A stretch of 64,000 bases of DNA from positions 1 through 64,000 of the forward strand of contig NZ_MPDM01000006.1 of the NCBI RefSeq assembly GCF_001936115.1, read 5' to 3'. Source of the DNA: Boudabousia marimammalium. Its GTDB lineage: Bacteria > Actinomycetota > Actinomycetes > Actinomycetales > Actinomycetaceae. How positions within the stretch are numbered: position 1 is the first letter of the stretch; each line of letters begins with the position of its first letter. The notes beneath the pieces are model-generated. The model was not told the origin of the DNA and did no database searches. It saw nothing but the letters and a program-made list of their open reading frames with translations. A program made the translations under genes and the position numbers. This document shows positions 29,608 to 38,434 of the stretch, piece after piece.

Positions 29608-30573
29608 CTAGTTTTGACAGCCTGGACACCAAAATAGTTTGCGCCCCGCTAGGTTCTTTTCCCGCACTGTGGCACCGCACCGCAAACAGCTCCTGCCGGT
29701 GCGATGATAGACGGCGAAGCGTCTCGCTTCTTTATCTTCTGGGGCGATATGTGCGGGAACCAGTTCGGTTGGTACAGTGATGATTTTTCCGTCGCGCACG
29801 CCCTCTCTCAATGCGACAACTAGGTCCCGCCAAAGTGTTCTAAGTCTGTTTTCTGAGACCTGTTTAGCTGCCCGGTTTGGGTTGATTCTGGTTCTGAAAA
29901 GGCATTCGGCACGGTAGATGTTCCCCGGGCCGGCACAGATACTCTGATCCATCACGGCCTGGCCGATAGGGATGGAACGCCGCCGCATGAGAGTTACGAA
30001 ACGGTCCTCATCCCCGGAATGGTCACGGATCGGGTCTGGCCCCAGTTTGTCGAGGGTGTCTGCCACCTGCACGGGGTCTAGGATTTCGCATCGGTTAGGG
30101 CCGGACAGGTCTGCGACCGCATGTTCAGTGTGAAGGCGGAGTCGAACTTGTCCGCGCGGCTGCGGGAGGAGCCATGTTTCTGTGCTGCCGGCGTCTTCTA
30201 CCCGCTCGTCTCCCTCACCGATACGAACGCGCGGAGCGCCAATGGCGTGCGGAAGAGGATGACTTTGGTCAGTGTCAAAACGCCAGGAGCCATACAGTCC
30301 TAGGTGAACATGTAGCCAGTTCGGGTATCCGGTGTCTGCACCGGCCTGGAGTTTAGCTAAGTCTGTATCCCCCTCGCCCCCAGGTTGGGAGGTGGGCCGG
30401 AAGGGCAGGAAAAGGTGTTTCCCCCAAGCCTGCGCCACCCCAGCCTGTTGCCCGTCTAGGATTTGCGCCCCGGCAATGAAACGGCCCTGCGGGCTGCGGG
30501 CTTGCACCTGCTCCCTAGCAAAAATGCTGGTGAGAGCGCCTGCTACACGGTGAATCGAATGTCCTTCTGGCAT
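29608..30573 (-). CDS. nei: Fpg/Nei family DNA glycosylase (endonuclease VIII type)
   Basis: Base-excision repair of oxidised pyrimidines. The 321-residue protein begins M-PEGHSIHR with Pro2 nucleophile and Glu3, followed by the H2TH block (DQSICAGPGNIYRAECLF) and a C-terminal zinc finger with four cysteines (SCLRCG ... WCPGC). The PEGHS start marks the Nei rather than the Fpg branch. Length is longer than E. coli Nei (263), mainly by a Gly-rich insertion around residues 60-115. Convergent hairpin at 30595-30634 lies before it. Confidence 0.9.
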   Translation of the reverse strand: MPEGHSIHRVAGALTSIFAREQVQARSPQGRFIAGAQILDGQQAGVAQAWGKHLFLPFRPTSQPGGEGDTDLAKLQAGADTGYPNWLHVHLGLYGSWRFDTDQSHPLPHAIGAPRVRIGEGDERVEDAGSTETWLLPQPRGQVRLRLHTEHAVADLSGPNRCEILDPVQVADTLDKLGPDPIRDHSGDEDRFVTLMRRRSIPIGQAVMDQSICAGPGNIYRAECLFRTRINPNRAAKQVSENRLRTLWRDLVVALREGVRDGKIITVPTELVPAHIAPEDKEARRFAVYHRTGRSCLRCGATVREKNLAGRKLFWCPGCQN

Positions 30574-30594
30574 GCCTGTATTTTCTCATGGAAC

Positions 30595-30634
30595 AAGCTC
30601 CGCCGCGGACCCGGATGGATTCGCGGCGGAGCTT
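30595..30634 (-). terminator. Terminator of the AGCS symporter gene
   Basis: A perfect 13-bp inverted repeat (aagctccgccgcg / cgcggcggagctt) in the gap between the symporter stop and nei, both on the minus strand. Only a weak T-run follows on the minus strand (TTGTTCCATG). Confidence 0.65.
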
Positions 30635-30650
30635 AAACGCTACTTTCTAC

Positions 30651-32108
30651 TTAGCTGGGGGTGACGCCCAGTTCTTCATCCCATACGGCGTTAACCATGT
30701 CTTTGGGAAGGTCGGGGTTGTCCACGCCAACGAAGCTGAAGTCATTAGCAGTACCGGACTTGACCTCAGGAAGCTGGCGCTCATAGTCACGCAAAGCGGC
30801 AATCGCCCAGCCGCCCATCGCGAAGATGGCAACTAGGTTAACTAGCGCCATGAGGCCCATCGCGATATCTGCCAGCGCCCAAACGGTGCTGAAAGCCCAG
30901 ATGGAGCCCAAGGCAACTGCTGCGACAACTAGCGCACGCAGCAGGTAGTTGGGTTTGCCGACACCACGGATGAAGTCCATATTGACTTCCGCGTAGGTGT
31001 AGTTACCAAGAATCGAGGAGTACGCGAAGACGAAGATAATCAAAGCGACCGGAATCGCAGTCCAGCCACCCAGCTGATTCACGATGGAGTCTTGAGTGAG
31101 GGTCTGTGCCGCGTCACGGTCGGTTTGGTTCACATTGTAGACGCCACCGACAATGCAGATGAACGCGGTTGCGGAACAGATTACGACAGTATCCACAAAA
31201 ACGCCCATGGACTGGATTAGTCCCTGCTGCACCGGGTGAGAGACCGTGGCGGTAGCGGCCGCATTCGGTGCTGATCCCATACCGGCCTCATTGGAGAACA
31301 GGCCGCGCTTGACACCGTTGAGTAGTGCGGCGGTGAAGCCGCCGGTGAGGCCGCCCGCGGCAGACCAGAATCCGAAAGCGTCAGCGAAGATTGCGCCGAA
31401 TACAGCAGGAATCAGGCTGAAGTTCATGCCGATAATGATGATGGCGATCAAGACGTAGATGAGCGCCATCAAGGGGGCAATGATTTCAGTAGCTTTAGCG
31501 ACCGGGCGGATACCGCCCATGATGATTGGCGCACACAGGGCGACGAGGATGAGTGCGGTCCCCCAGGACGGCACTCCGAAGGAAGCCTCGAACACACCTG
31601 CAATGGTGTTGGCTTGCACCATGTTGAATGCGAAACCGAAAGTGAAAATCAGGAGCACAGCGAAAACCAGACCCCAGGTGCGGCTACCAAGCCCGCGGTG
31701 AATGTAGTATGCGGGACCGCCACGGAAAGAGCCGTCGGAGCCGCGAACCTTAAACATCTGCGCCAAAGTGGCTTCAATGAATGCGGTTGCCATGCCCAGC
31801 AGGGCGACTACCCACATCCAGAAGATGGCGCCAGGGCCACCGACGGCGAGGGCGATGGCGACACCCACGATGTTGCCTGTACCCACACGTGAAGCAATCC
31901 CGATAGCGAAGGCTTGGAAGGATGAAATACCTTTACCTTCGACGCTGCGGGACTTCATGATGGTTGAAACCATGTTTGCGAACAGGCGGAACTGCACGCC
32001 CCGAGTCCTGATGGTGAAGTAAATGCCGGCGGCCATGAGCAGGCCGACCAGCATGTAGGTGTACATAAAGTCAGAAATATGCCCGAGGACAGTGTTAAAT
32101 GCTTCCAC
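30651..32108 (-). CDS. Alanine/glycine:cation symporter (AGCS family)
   Basis: 485-residue, roughly 11-helix sodium/alanine symporter of the AgcS/AlsT type. The family signatures RGVQFRLF, GIASRVGTGNIVGVA, FRGGPAYYI and KRGLFSNEAGMGSAPNAAA are intact. Start is GTG behind GAAAGG. A small amphipathic N terminus precedes the first membrane segment. The promoter would lie in the AT-rich 218-bp gap (32109-32326), which also serves the divergent frameshifted gene; that gap contains two AATCCGATA copies (at about 32263 and 32292) but no gene. Confidence 0.93.
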   Translation of the reverse strand: MEAFNTVLGHISDFMYTYMLVGLLMAAGIYFTIRTRGVQFRLFANMVSTIMKSRSVEGKGISSFQAFAIGIASRVGTGNIVGVAIALAVGGPGAIFWMWVVALLGMATAFIEATLAQMFKVRGSDGSFRGGPAYYIHRGLGSRTWGLVFAVLLIFTFGFAFNMVQANTIAGVFEASFGVPSWGTALILVALCAPIIMGGIRPVAKATEIIAPLMALIYVLIAIIIIGMNFSLIPAVFGAIFADAFGFWSAAGGLTGGFTAALLNGVKRGLFSNEAGMGSAPNAAATATVSHPVQQGLIQSMGVFVDTVVICSATAFICIVGGVYNVNQTDRDAAQTLTQDSIVNQLGGWTAIPVALIIFVFAYSSILGNYTYAEVNMDFIRGVGKPNYLLRALVVAAVALGSIWAFSTVWALADIAMGLMALVNLVAIFAMGGWAIAALRDYERQLPEVKSGTANDFSFVGVDNPDLPKDMVNAVWDEELGVTPS

Positions 32109-32326
32109 AGCAAACCTTTCAAGTACGACCGCTCGGGGAGCGACACAAGCTTAAATACCCAAAATTTAAGTATCAGATTCCCCTAGATTCTCACATATAG
32201 GTAAAAGATTAGTCAAATCCGGTATTAACTGATTAAACAAACTTATCTGCTTCCCGAATCCGATATATTGGCTTACATCAGCATGGATATCTAATCCGAT
32301 AGGTCAATTCAAAAAGAGAGAGAAAC

Positions 32327-32947
32327 ATGGATCGCGAGTCTCTAAAGGTTTTAATTATTGCTGCAGTTGTCCTAGGTCTACTAGGACTAGGAGTCGGATA
32401 CTACTGGTACGGGGCCTGACTCCCTCCCGTCACAGGAATATCGACAGGACTCCGGTCGCCAAAGCTACTACCGTCACACCTCCGGCTACGATTGAGACGG
32501 TCTGCCAGAAGATTAAGGCATGGGTCCGGAGCGTCGAATGAAATTAGGGCTGCGGAACTGATTTGCGAGGGCAAAACCGCCATCCCCACTGTCACTAGGC
32601 TCACTGAATGCCTAGAGCAGTTCCTGCCACCCACCATTCATGCGACTGAAACCCTGCAAGGTCTGATAGCTGGATTCACATTCTGCTTCAAAGACGGCGA
32701 ACTGGTTGGTGACCCGAAGATTCACAACATTATGACCGCCGAGGAGCAAAAGATTGAAACCTGGCTAATCGAGCTACAAGCGCAAGACGTTGAACTAAAT
32801 ATGGGACTATCACAGGCAGTACAACTGTTGAAGAATCGGGTGAACGGTGTCTCTATCAATCTGATTGGGAAAGCCCCTAGCTACAGCATGAAAGATGCGC
32901 ATGCTGCCCTACGAACTGCGGCGACACTGGTCATTAAGGAAAAATAA
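32327..32947 (+). pseudogene. Membrane-anchored protein gene interrupted by two frameshifts
   Basis: Starts with a 30-codon frame (ATG at 32327 after GAGAGAG) encoding a single membrane helix (VLIIAAVVLGLLGLGVGYYWY) and ending at TGA 32417. Protein-like content then continues in a second frame (NIDRTPVAKATTVTPP ... CQKIKAWVRSVE) to a TGA near 32538, and then back in the first frame (NEIRAAELICEGKT ... TAATLVIKEK) to 32947. The pieces read as anchor, linker and folded domain. No start with a ribosome site exists for the last piece (only a TTG at 32492). Alternatively the 30-residue piece is a real small membrane protein and the rest is decay. No family recognised. Confidence 0.45.
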
Positions 32948-32989
32948 AACCGCTTGGCCAAGAACTAAATCTTGAAACCAAGCGGTTTT
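32946..32989. terminator. Bidirectional terminator between the frameshifted gene and tRNA-fMet
   Basis: Perfect 11-bp inverted repeat (aaaccgcttgg / ccaagcggttt) with a 20-nt loop, A-rich on one side and T-rich on the other. It can terminate the plus-strand gene and the minus-strand tRNA. Confidence 0.8.
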
Positions 32990-32992
32990 CAT

Positions 32993-33069
32993 TGGTAGCG
33001 GGGACAGGATTTGAACCTGCGACCTCCGGGTTATGAGCCCGGCGAGCTACCGAACTGCTCCACCCCGCG
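32993..33069 (-). tRNA. tRNA-fMet (CAU), initiator
   Basis: 77-nt cloverleaf on the minus strand with CAT anticodon. Initiator marks: unpaired C1:U72 at the end of the acceptor stem, and three G-C pairs (GGG/CCC) next to the anticodon loop. The 3' CCA is encoded. The T arm reads GCAGG-TTCAAAT-CCTGT. Confidence 0.95.
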
Positions 33070-33179
33070 TCAACAAAATACAGTCTAGTCTCTAGGCCCC
33101 GAAGCAGCAAACGCAGACCGGGAGATTTCCCTCACTATAGGCCAAAAATCAGGCATTCAGCCGATAGCTTGACCGCAGT

Positions 33180-34418
33180 CTAAGAGGCCGGAGCCCGGTC
33201 AATCGGGCAACTCATGCACCGCGGGCCCCCTCGTCCTCGGCCCAGCTCCCCACCTGGAACCTCAACCACCTTGATCCCCTGCTCACGCAGAAAATCATTC
33301 GCCCGCTCATTACGGTCATACGCGAAAACTGTGCCCGGCTTCAAAGCCAACAGATTACAAGCATCATTCCACTGATCACGCTCCGCCGTCAAAGAATCAC
33401 CCGGATTCTCCAGCACCCGAATCGAAGCCAGCCCCAAAGCCTTCGCGATAGCGTCATACATGCCCGGACCCTCATCATGCTGCTCCACCAGCTTATGATT
33501 CGCCCCGCGACTCAAAGTCACCGTAGGCACCTGCCCCAGACCCTGATAGGCCACGAAAGTATCCTCATCCACCATGGTCATCACGGTGTCAAGATGCATG
33601 AAAGCGCGTGAAATCGGGAGCTGCGCCGCCACAATCCGATCCACCCGGCCAGAATCCAGCATCTTCTCAGCCAGACGCCGCACCGCCCGCATCGTGGTGC
33701 GTTCAGACACCCCAATCAGCAAAGACCGATTCCCCAGCACGCAGACGTCGCCGCCCTCCAAGGCAAACTCATCAGACTCGAAAGCCTCCGGGTCGAAACC
33801 CGCCTCATCATCCCAACGCAGGAAATCGAAACTTTGAAAATAAGGATGATAGCTATAAATAGTTTCCAGATTGACTGTCTCACGCCGACGCGCCACCATC
33901 CGCATCTGGTTCAAAGACACCCCACCATAAGCCCACGCTGAACCATCCCGCGTAAACAAATGGTTCGGCAGGCAGGGCAAAACCATGCCACCCAAAGTCT
34001 CCAAATCATCGGGGAGATTCTCTCCCACAATCTGCTCATACTCTTCAATCGTGACACCGGCAATCAGGCGCTCCCCCAGCTCCGCTGCAGACAACTCTCC
34101 AGCATGATCGTGCAAAGTGCTACTCACCCGCGGATCAACATGCATGCTATTCAAGGAGTTATCCAAGGCAAACTGGCGGGCGGCGGGGTTCTCCAAAGCC
34201 TCAGCTAAGAGTTTATCCACCCATAGCACTTCCACGCCGGACTCTTGCATGATTTGCGCGAAACGGTCATGCTCCTCTTGGGCGCGGCTCAGCCAAATCA
34301 CGTCATCAAACAGCAAATGCTCTTTATTGGAGGGAGATAGACGAGTAAACTCAGCGCCCGGACGATGTAGCATCACGGTCTTCAACTTGCCGATCTCACT
34401 AGCAACAGTTTTTTGCAA
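33180..34418 (-). CDS. arcA: Arginine deiminase
   Basis: Hydrolyses arginine to citrulline and ammonia, first step of the ADI pathway giving ATP and acid resistance. The protein has MLHRPGAEF, LPNHLFTRD, FALEGGDVCVLG, HLDTVMTMVDED and the nucleophilic Cys in RGGPRCMSCPI near the C terminus (about residue 401). I chose the TTG at 34418 as start (412 residues) because AGGAGG lies five bases before it; the frame extends six codons further upstream. No arcB, arcC or arcD is in the window. A pair of palindromes lies about 100 bp upstream. Confidence 0.94.
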   Translation of the reverse strand: MQKTVASEIGKLKTVMLHRPGAEFTRLSPSNKEHLLFDDVIWLSRAQEEHDRFAQIMQESGVEVLWVDKLLAEALENPAARQFALDNSLNSMHVDPRVSSTLHDHAGELSAAELGERLIAGVTIEEYEQIVGENLPDDLETLGGMVLPCLPNHLFTRDGSAWAYGGVSLNQMRMVARRRETVNLETIYSYHPYFQSFDFLRWDDEAGFDPEAFESDEFALEGGDVCVLGNRSLLIGVSERTTMRAVRRLAEKMLDSGRVDRIVAAQLPISRAFMHLDTVMTMVDEDTFVAYQGLGQVPTVTLSRGANHKLVEQHDEGPGMYDAIAKALGLASIRVLENPGDSLTAERDQWNDACNLLALKPGTVFAYDRNERANDFLREQGIKVVEVPGGELGRGRGGPRCMSCPIDRAPAS

Positions 34419-34422
34419 AATA

Positions 34423-34428
34423 GCCTCC
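34423..34428 (-). promoter_or_regulatory. Ribosome-binding site fixing the arcA start
   Basis: AGGAGG on the minus strand, five bases before TTG 34418. It sits inside the longer open frame and argues against the upstream TTG at 34436. Confidence 0.75.
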
Positions 34429-34516
34429 TGAACCAAACCCTGGGTCAGCCTAAACTCTGTAGCCGAATGCTACAAGTATTACTCCACAGTACCGCCCAAA
34501 ATGCCGCAAAGCATTC

Positions 34517-34538
34517 GCGTTTATACGCATAAATATGC
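34517..34538. promoter_or_regulatory. Two overlapping palindromes upstream of arcA
   Basis: GCGT-ttat-ACGC (34517-34528) and GCAT-aaat-ATGC (34527-34538) overlap by two bases, about 100 bp upstream of the arcA start and between arcA and the terminator of the UPF0182 gene. Possible operator for an arcA regulator. It does not look like a standard ArgR box. Confidence 0.35.
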
Positions 34539-34539
34539 C

Positions 34540-34569
34540 GAGGGCGGGTCCCTTCCAGAACCCGCCCTC
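34540..34569 (-). terminator. Terminator of the UPF0182 gene
   Basis: A perfect 10-bp GC-rich stem (gagggcgggt / acccgccctc) with a 10-nt loop, about 60 bases beyond the minus-strand UPF0182 stop. Read on the minus strand it is followed by an AT-rich stretch (GGCATATTTAT). Confidence 0.65.
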
Positions 34570-34629
34570 GAAATACTGTTCTCTTATCTCACTTCAGTGA
34601 CAGCTCAAAGAGAGATAAAAACTACTGGA

Positions 34630-37600
34630 CTACCGCGCGGCCTGCTCCTGAGCTGCCACCGCAGCCTCAAGCGCCTGCTGTAGACGCTTCTGGGCTTCAC
34701 CATAGGCTGCCCAATCGCCAGCCTTCAAAGCTGTTTCAGAGTCCGCGATAGCCTGCTTCGCATTCTGCAAGGCAGTCTGCAAATCAGGGTTATCGCCGGT
34801 CTTCGGTAGCGCCGGAGCCTCAGCCGTAGCACCAGCATTATCAGGAGTAACGCCAGAGCCTTCAGGAGTTACCGCCGGAGCAGCCGGATCGACTACTTCA
34901 CCGTCAACCCGCTTCTTTCCGACAATATCCTGATCACCGGTTGCAGCTCCCGCATCTCCCCCGAAGACCTGATCCAAAGCCTCAGACAAGGTGGGGGCAA
35001 AGCCGACCTTCTCACCGAAGCTGACCAGCACTGAACGGAGCAGCGGGAAAGTGGTTCCCTGACTGGACTGCACGTAAACGGGCTGCACATAGAGCAGACC
35101 GCCACCGACCGGCAAGGTCAGCAGATTACCGCGAATCACCTTAGAACCACGCTGGTTCATCAGGTTGAGTTCCTTAGAGACCTGCGGCTTAGAGGACAGA
35201 TTGGACTGCACCTGACCGGGACCCGGAACCGTTGTCGATGAAGGCAAAGCCATCACCCGAATCTTGCCGAACCCATCTCTAATCTTGCCTGACTCATTGC
35301 CAGTCTCAGAATCAACCGCAATATAACCGGCCATAGCTTCACGCTTTGAAGAGCCACCCGGCACATACACGGAGCTCAAGCTGAACTGGGCAGAATCCTG
35401 AGTGGGCATCTTCAAGGTCAGATAGTAAGGAGGCTGAGCCGGAGCATTACCAGTCTCCCCCACATCCACGGTCGGATCCGCTGGGGTCTTCCAACGGTCA
35501 CCACCGGTGTAGTAGTCACCCGCATCGGTGACGTGGTAGGTAGCCAGCAGGTCACGCTGCAGCTTGAACAGATCCTCCGGGTAGCGCAGATGCGCCATCA
35601 GGTCGCCACTAATATCACTGAGCGGCTGAACCTTCTGCGGGAACACGTTCATCCAAGCTTTCAAGATTGGATCTTGCTCATCCCACTGGTACAAGGTCAC
35701 CTTACCGTCATAGGCATCAACCACTGCCTTAACCGAGTTACGAATGTAGTTGATCTCTTCGCGCGGAGTATAGAACGCAGCATTTCCGGTAGTGGAATCC
35801 TTAGTCACATCCGCCAGCTCTTCATGCTGAGAGTACGGGTAGTTATTCGCGGTGGTGTAGCCGTCAACAATCCAAACCAGACGCTTCGGAGTACTGGGGT
35901 CACCATCCATGTCGACTACCGCCGGATAAGGCTTACGTTCCAAAGTCAGATACGGGGCGACTGCCGCCACACGATCCGCTGGGGCACGCTCATACAGGAT
36001 CTGCGACTGCGGGTTCACCTGGTTAGAGAAGAACAGGTCGGTGGAGCGGAACTTGATTGCGTACAACAGCTTATTCCACAAATTACCAACACTGGGGCCA
36101 CCATCACCTTGATAGGTGGTTTTGACCTGTCCACCCTCGGCCTTATCATCCGGATAGTCCAGTTCCTGGCCGCTATTGCCTTCAGCTTTCGGGCCACCCA
36201 CAATCGAGTACTGCGGCATGTTGTTGCCAAAATAGACGCGCGGCTCATAGTCGCCGAGGAAGCCCTGTGAAGGGATGGAACTTTCGGAGAAAGCCGGACG
36301 CCCATCAGCATTCGCCGTGTTGCCGTGCGCAGTCACAACGCCGTAACCGTGCGTGTAGACCGTATGGTCGTTCACCCAGTTACGCTGTTCTGGTGCCAAA
36401 CCGTTCTGATTCAAACCACGTACCGCAATCACAGTGTCGTGGAGCTTACCGTCCATCATGTAGCGGTCCACAGCCAGCTGCTCTTCAAAGTTGTAGTACA
36501 GACGGTTCTGCTGCACCTGAGTGAAAGTCGGGGACACAATATTGGGGTCAAGTAAACGAATCTGGTTAGTGGATTCGCTATCTTCACGTAGCTGACCGGC
36601 GGTGGCAGTGGTGACTGCGTCAGAGGTCGTGTACTCAATATCTTCCATGCCGTATGCCTTCAAAGTGGCATCAATATTGTGCTGAATATAGGGTGATTCC
36701 AGCGCCTGAGCGTTCGGCACGACGCGGAACTGCTGGATCAAAGCTGGGTAGGCCATGCCCACAACTACCTGGGAAAGCACCAGGACCAGCACTGCGGCGG
36801 CAGGCATCTTCCAGGTGTCACGGAAGGCAGCTACCACGAACATGGCAGCCACAATCACACAGGTGATAGCCAAAATAGTTTGCGCCGGAAGCTGGGCATT
36901 GATTTCACGGTACATGGCACCGTGCACGCCGAGGGCGCCGCCGCGAGCTTCCGCCAGCAGAGTGTAGCGCTCCAGCCACATTTGCAGACCGAAAACGAGG
37001 GCGACTGCGGCAGCGGTCAAACCCAGCTGCATGCGGGTGGTTTTCGCAATCCGGAACTTCGGGAACAATTCCACGCCACCGTAAAGATAGTGGATGATCG
37101 CGCCCATAATCAGGCCCACGAACAGGACCTGCATCAGGAAGCCGACCACCATCTGCACTACCGGCAGGGTGAAAACAAAGAAAGAAATATCGTAGTTAAA
37201 GATTGGGTCAGTGCTACCGAAAGGGCTCTGGTTCCACCACAGCAGCACATTGCGCCACTGCGAGGCTAAGCTCAAACCTGTGGTGACACCCATGAAGATG
37301 GGAATCGCCCACAAGAACAGCTTGCGGCGAGATTCCATTTCTTCCCGGTAGCGGCGCACGTTCGAATTCAAACGCACGCCCTTCTTCTGCAAGGACCGGT
37401 AGGAAAAATGCATGTAGAGCCAAAGGATTGAACCCTGGATAACCGCACCGATCACGAACAGCAGCGCCATGACACCGATCCGGGTCCAGAACACGCTAGC
37501 GTAACCAATCTGGTTGAACCATAGGATTTCGGTCCAAATCTCAGATGACAAGCTGATAAAAGCGCCCACTAGCAACAAGATAAGTAAGAAGATAGTGACC

Positions 37601-37767
37601 GGATTACGGAAAATCTTCTTAAAATCAGGCAGATGCATTTCTGGCTTAGGTCGATTCTGTCCGGGCCCACCAAAAGAGAATGGGTTATTGGGACCGTCAC
37701 CGCCGCCAGATTCTCCGCCGTTACCTCCGAGGTTACCGAGCGAGTTAATCCATGAATTATTGCTCAC
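34630..37767 (-). CDS. UPF0182 (COG1615) multi-pass membrane protein
   Basis: 1045-residue actinobacterial membrane protein of unknown function. A Gly/Asn/Pro-rich cytosolic start (about 1-50), seven hydrophobic segments in the first 330 residues (for example PVTIFLLILLLVGAFISL), then a long extracytoplasmic domain with family blocks SPYIQHNIDATLKAYG, EVNYIRNSVKAVVDAYDG-like and LLTLPVGGGLLYVQP, and an acidic Ala/Pro-rich tail. GTG start behind GAAAGG. Its divergent neighbour is PPA1309, then the YlbL proteases, the usual actinobacterial arrangement. Confidence 0.92.
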   Translation of the reverse strand: MSNNSWINSLGNLGGNGGESGGGDGPNNPFSFGGPGQNRPKPEMHLPDFKKIFRNPVTIFLLILLLVGAFISLSSEIWTEILWFNQIGYASVFWTRIGVMALLFVIGAVIQGSILWLYMHFSYRSLQKKGVRLNSNVRRYREEMESRRKLFLWAIPIFMGVTTGLSLASQWRNVLLWWNQSPFGSTDPIFNYDISFFVFTLPVVQMVVGFLMQVLFVGLIMGAIIHYLYGGVELFPKFRIAKTTRMQLGLTAAAVALVFGLQMWLERYTLLAEARGGALGVHGAMYREINAQLPAQTILAITCVIVAAMFVVAAFRDTWKMPAAAVLVLVLSQVVVGMAYPALIQQFRVVPNAQALESPYIQHNIDATLKAYGMEDIEYTTSDAVTTATAGQLREDSESTNQIRLLDPNIVSPTFTQVQQNRLYYNFEEQLAVDRYMMDGKLHDTVIAVRGLNQNGLAPEQRNWVNDHTVYTHGYGVVTAHGNTANADGRPAFSESSIPSQGFLGDYEPRVYFGNNMPQYSIVGGPKAEGNSGQELDYPDDKAEGGQVKTTYQGDGGPSVGNLWNKLLYAIKFRSTDLFFSNQVNPQSQILYERAPADRVAAVAPYLTLERKPYPAVVDMDGDPSTPKRLVWIVDGYTTANNYPYSQHEELADVTKDSTTGNAAFYTPREEINYIRNSVKAVVDAYDGKVTLYQWDEQDPILKAWMNVFPQKVQPLSDISGDLMAHLRYPEDLFKLQRDLLATYHVTDAGDYYTGGDRWKTPADPTVDVGETGNAPAQPPYYLTLKMPTQDSAQFSLSSVYVPGGSSKREAMAGYIAVDSETGNESGKIRDGFGKIRVMALPSSTTVPGPGQVQSNLSSKPQVSKELNLMNQRGSKVIRGNLLTLPVGGGLLYVQPVYVQSSQGTTFPLLRSVLVSFGEKVGFAPTLSEALDQVFGGDAGAATGDQDIVGKKRVDGEVVDPAAPAVTPEGSGVTPDNAGATAEAPALPKTGDNPDLQTALQNAKQAIADSETALKAGDWAAYGEAQKRLQQALEAAVAAQEQAAR

Positions 37768-37851
37768 GATGTGCCTTTCTTTGACATACGTATAACCCTA
37801 TGGTGTCATGCTCAAGGTGTTCGCGCACTCCATCCGTGGGATGATTTAGGC

Positions 37852-38418
37852 ATGGATATTGAATCATTAGGGGTCAACCCCGACCATGTAGCTTTGGCTC
37901 GCGCCGTCTCGGAGATTGAGCTGGAGGTCGCCCAGCTGGGGTGGGATCGTCCCTCCACCGTCTACGCCCTCGTCCCTTCCAGCACTATTTTGGCTGATCC
38001 AGCTGGCCTCCCCGCCGCTATTCGGCAGGATTTAGAGGCACAAGTGCAGGCCTTCCCGAACCACCTGACCGCCATTTTGCAAGAGGAATTGCCGGGGCAG
38101 CGGATTGAAGAGTCCCTCGGCTACCTTTCCTGGCCAGAGCAGGTTGTCGGCATGGCAGTTTCCATGGAACGAGTCTCAGTTCCGCCGGAGGCTGAAAAGG
38201 ATGCTCCCTCGGACCCGGATGCGGCAATCAGCTACTATGCAACCCACCCGGACCGGCAAGAGTTCCGGATTGTGGCGGGCGTGCTGCGCGACGGGCAAAG
38301 CTGGTCCGCAATCCGCTCCCGCGATTTAGATGACCCGGACAAGGTCGCGCAGGCGTCCGACTTGGTGCCGGACCTCACCGCCGCCTTACTGGCGACTTTC
38401 ACCGACGAGGAAGAGTAG
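37852..38418 (+). CDS. PPA1309-family protein
   Basis: 188-residue cytosolic protein of a conserved actinobacterial family of unknown function, nearly always found between the UPF0182 gene and a YlbL-type protease. Recognised by LARAVSEIELEVAQLGWDRP at the N terminus, VGMAVSMERVSVPP in the middle and a C-terminal AISYYATHPDRQEFRIVAGVLRDG block. I chose the ATG at 37852 because the conserved part begins there; the frame is open upstream to 37771. Past its stop a gccccca/tgggggc hairpin (38426-38448) overlaps the end of the convergent protease gene. Confidence 0.8.
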   Translation: MDIESLGVNPDHVALARAVSEIELEVAQLGWDRPSTVYALVPSSTILADPAGLPAAIRQDLEAQVQAFPNHLTAILQEELPGQRIEESLGYLSWPEQVVGMAVSMERVSVPPEAEKDAPSDPDAAISYYATHPDRQEFRIVAGVLRDGQSWSAIRSRDLDDPDKVAQASDLVPDLTAALLATFTDEEE

Positions 38419-38434
38419 GGTCTGCGCCCCCAAC

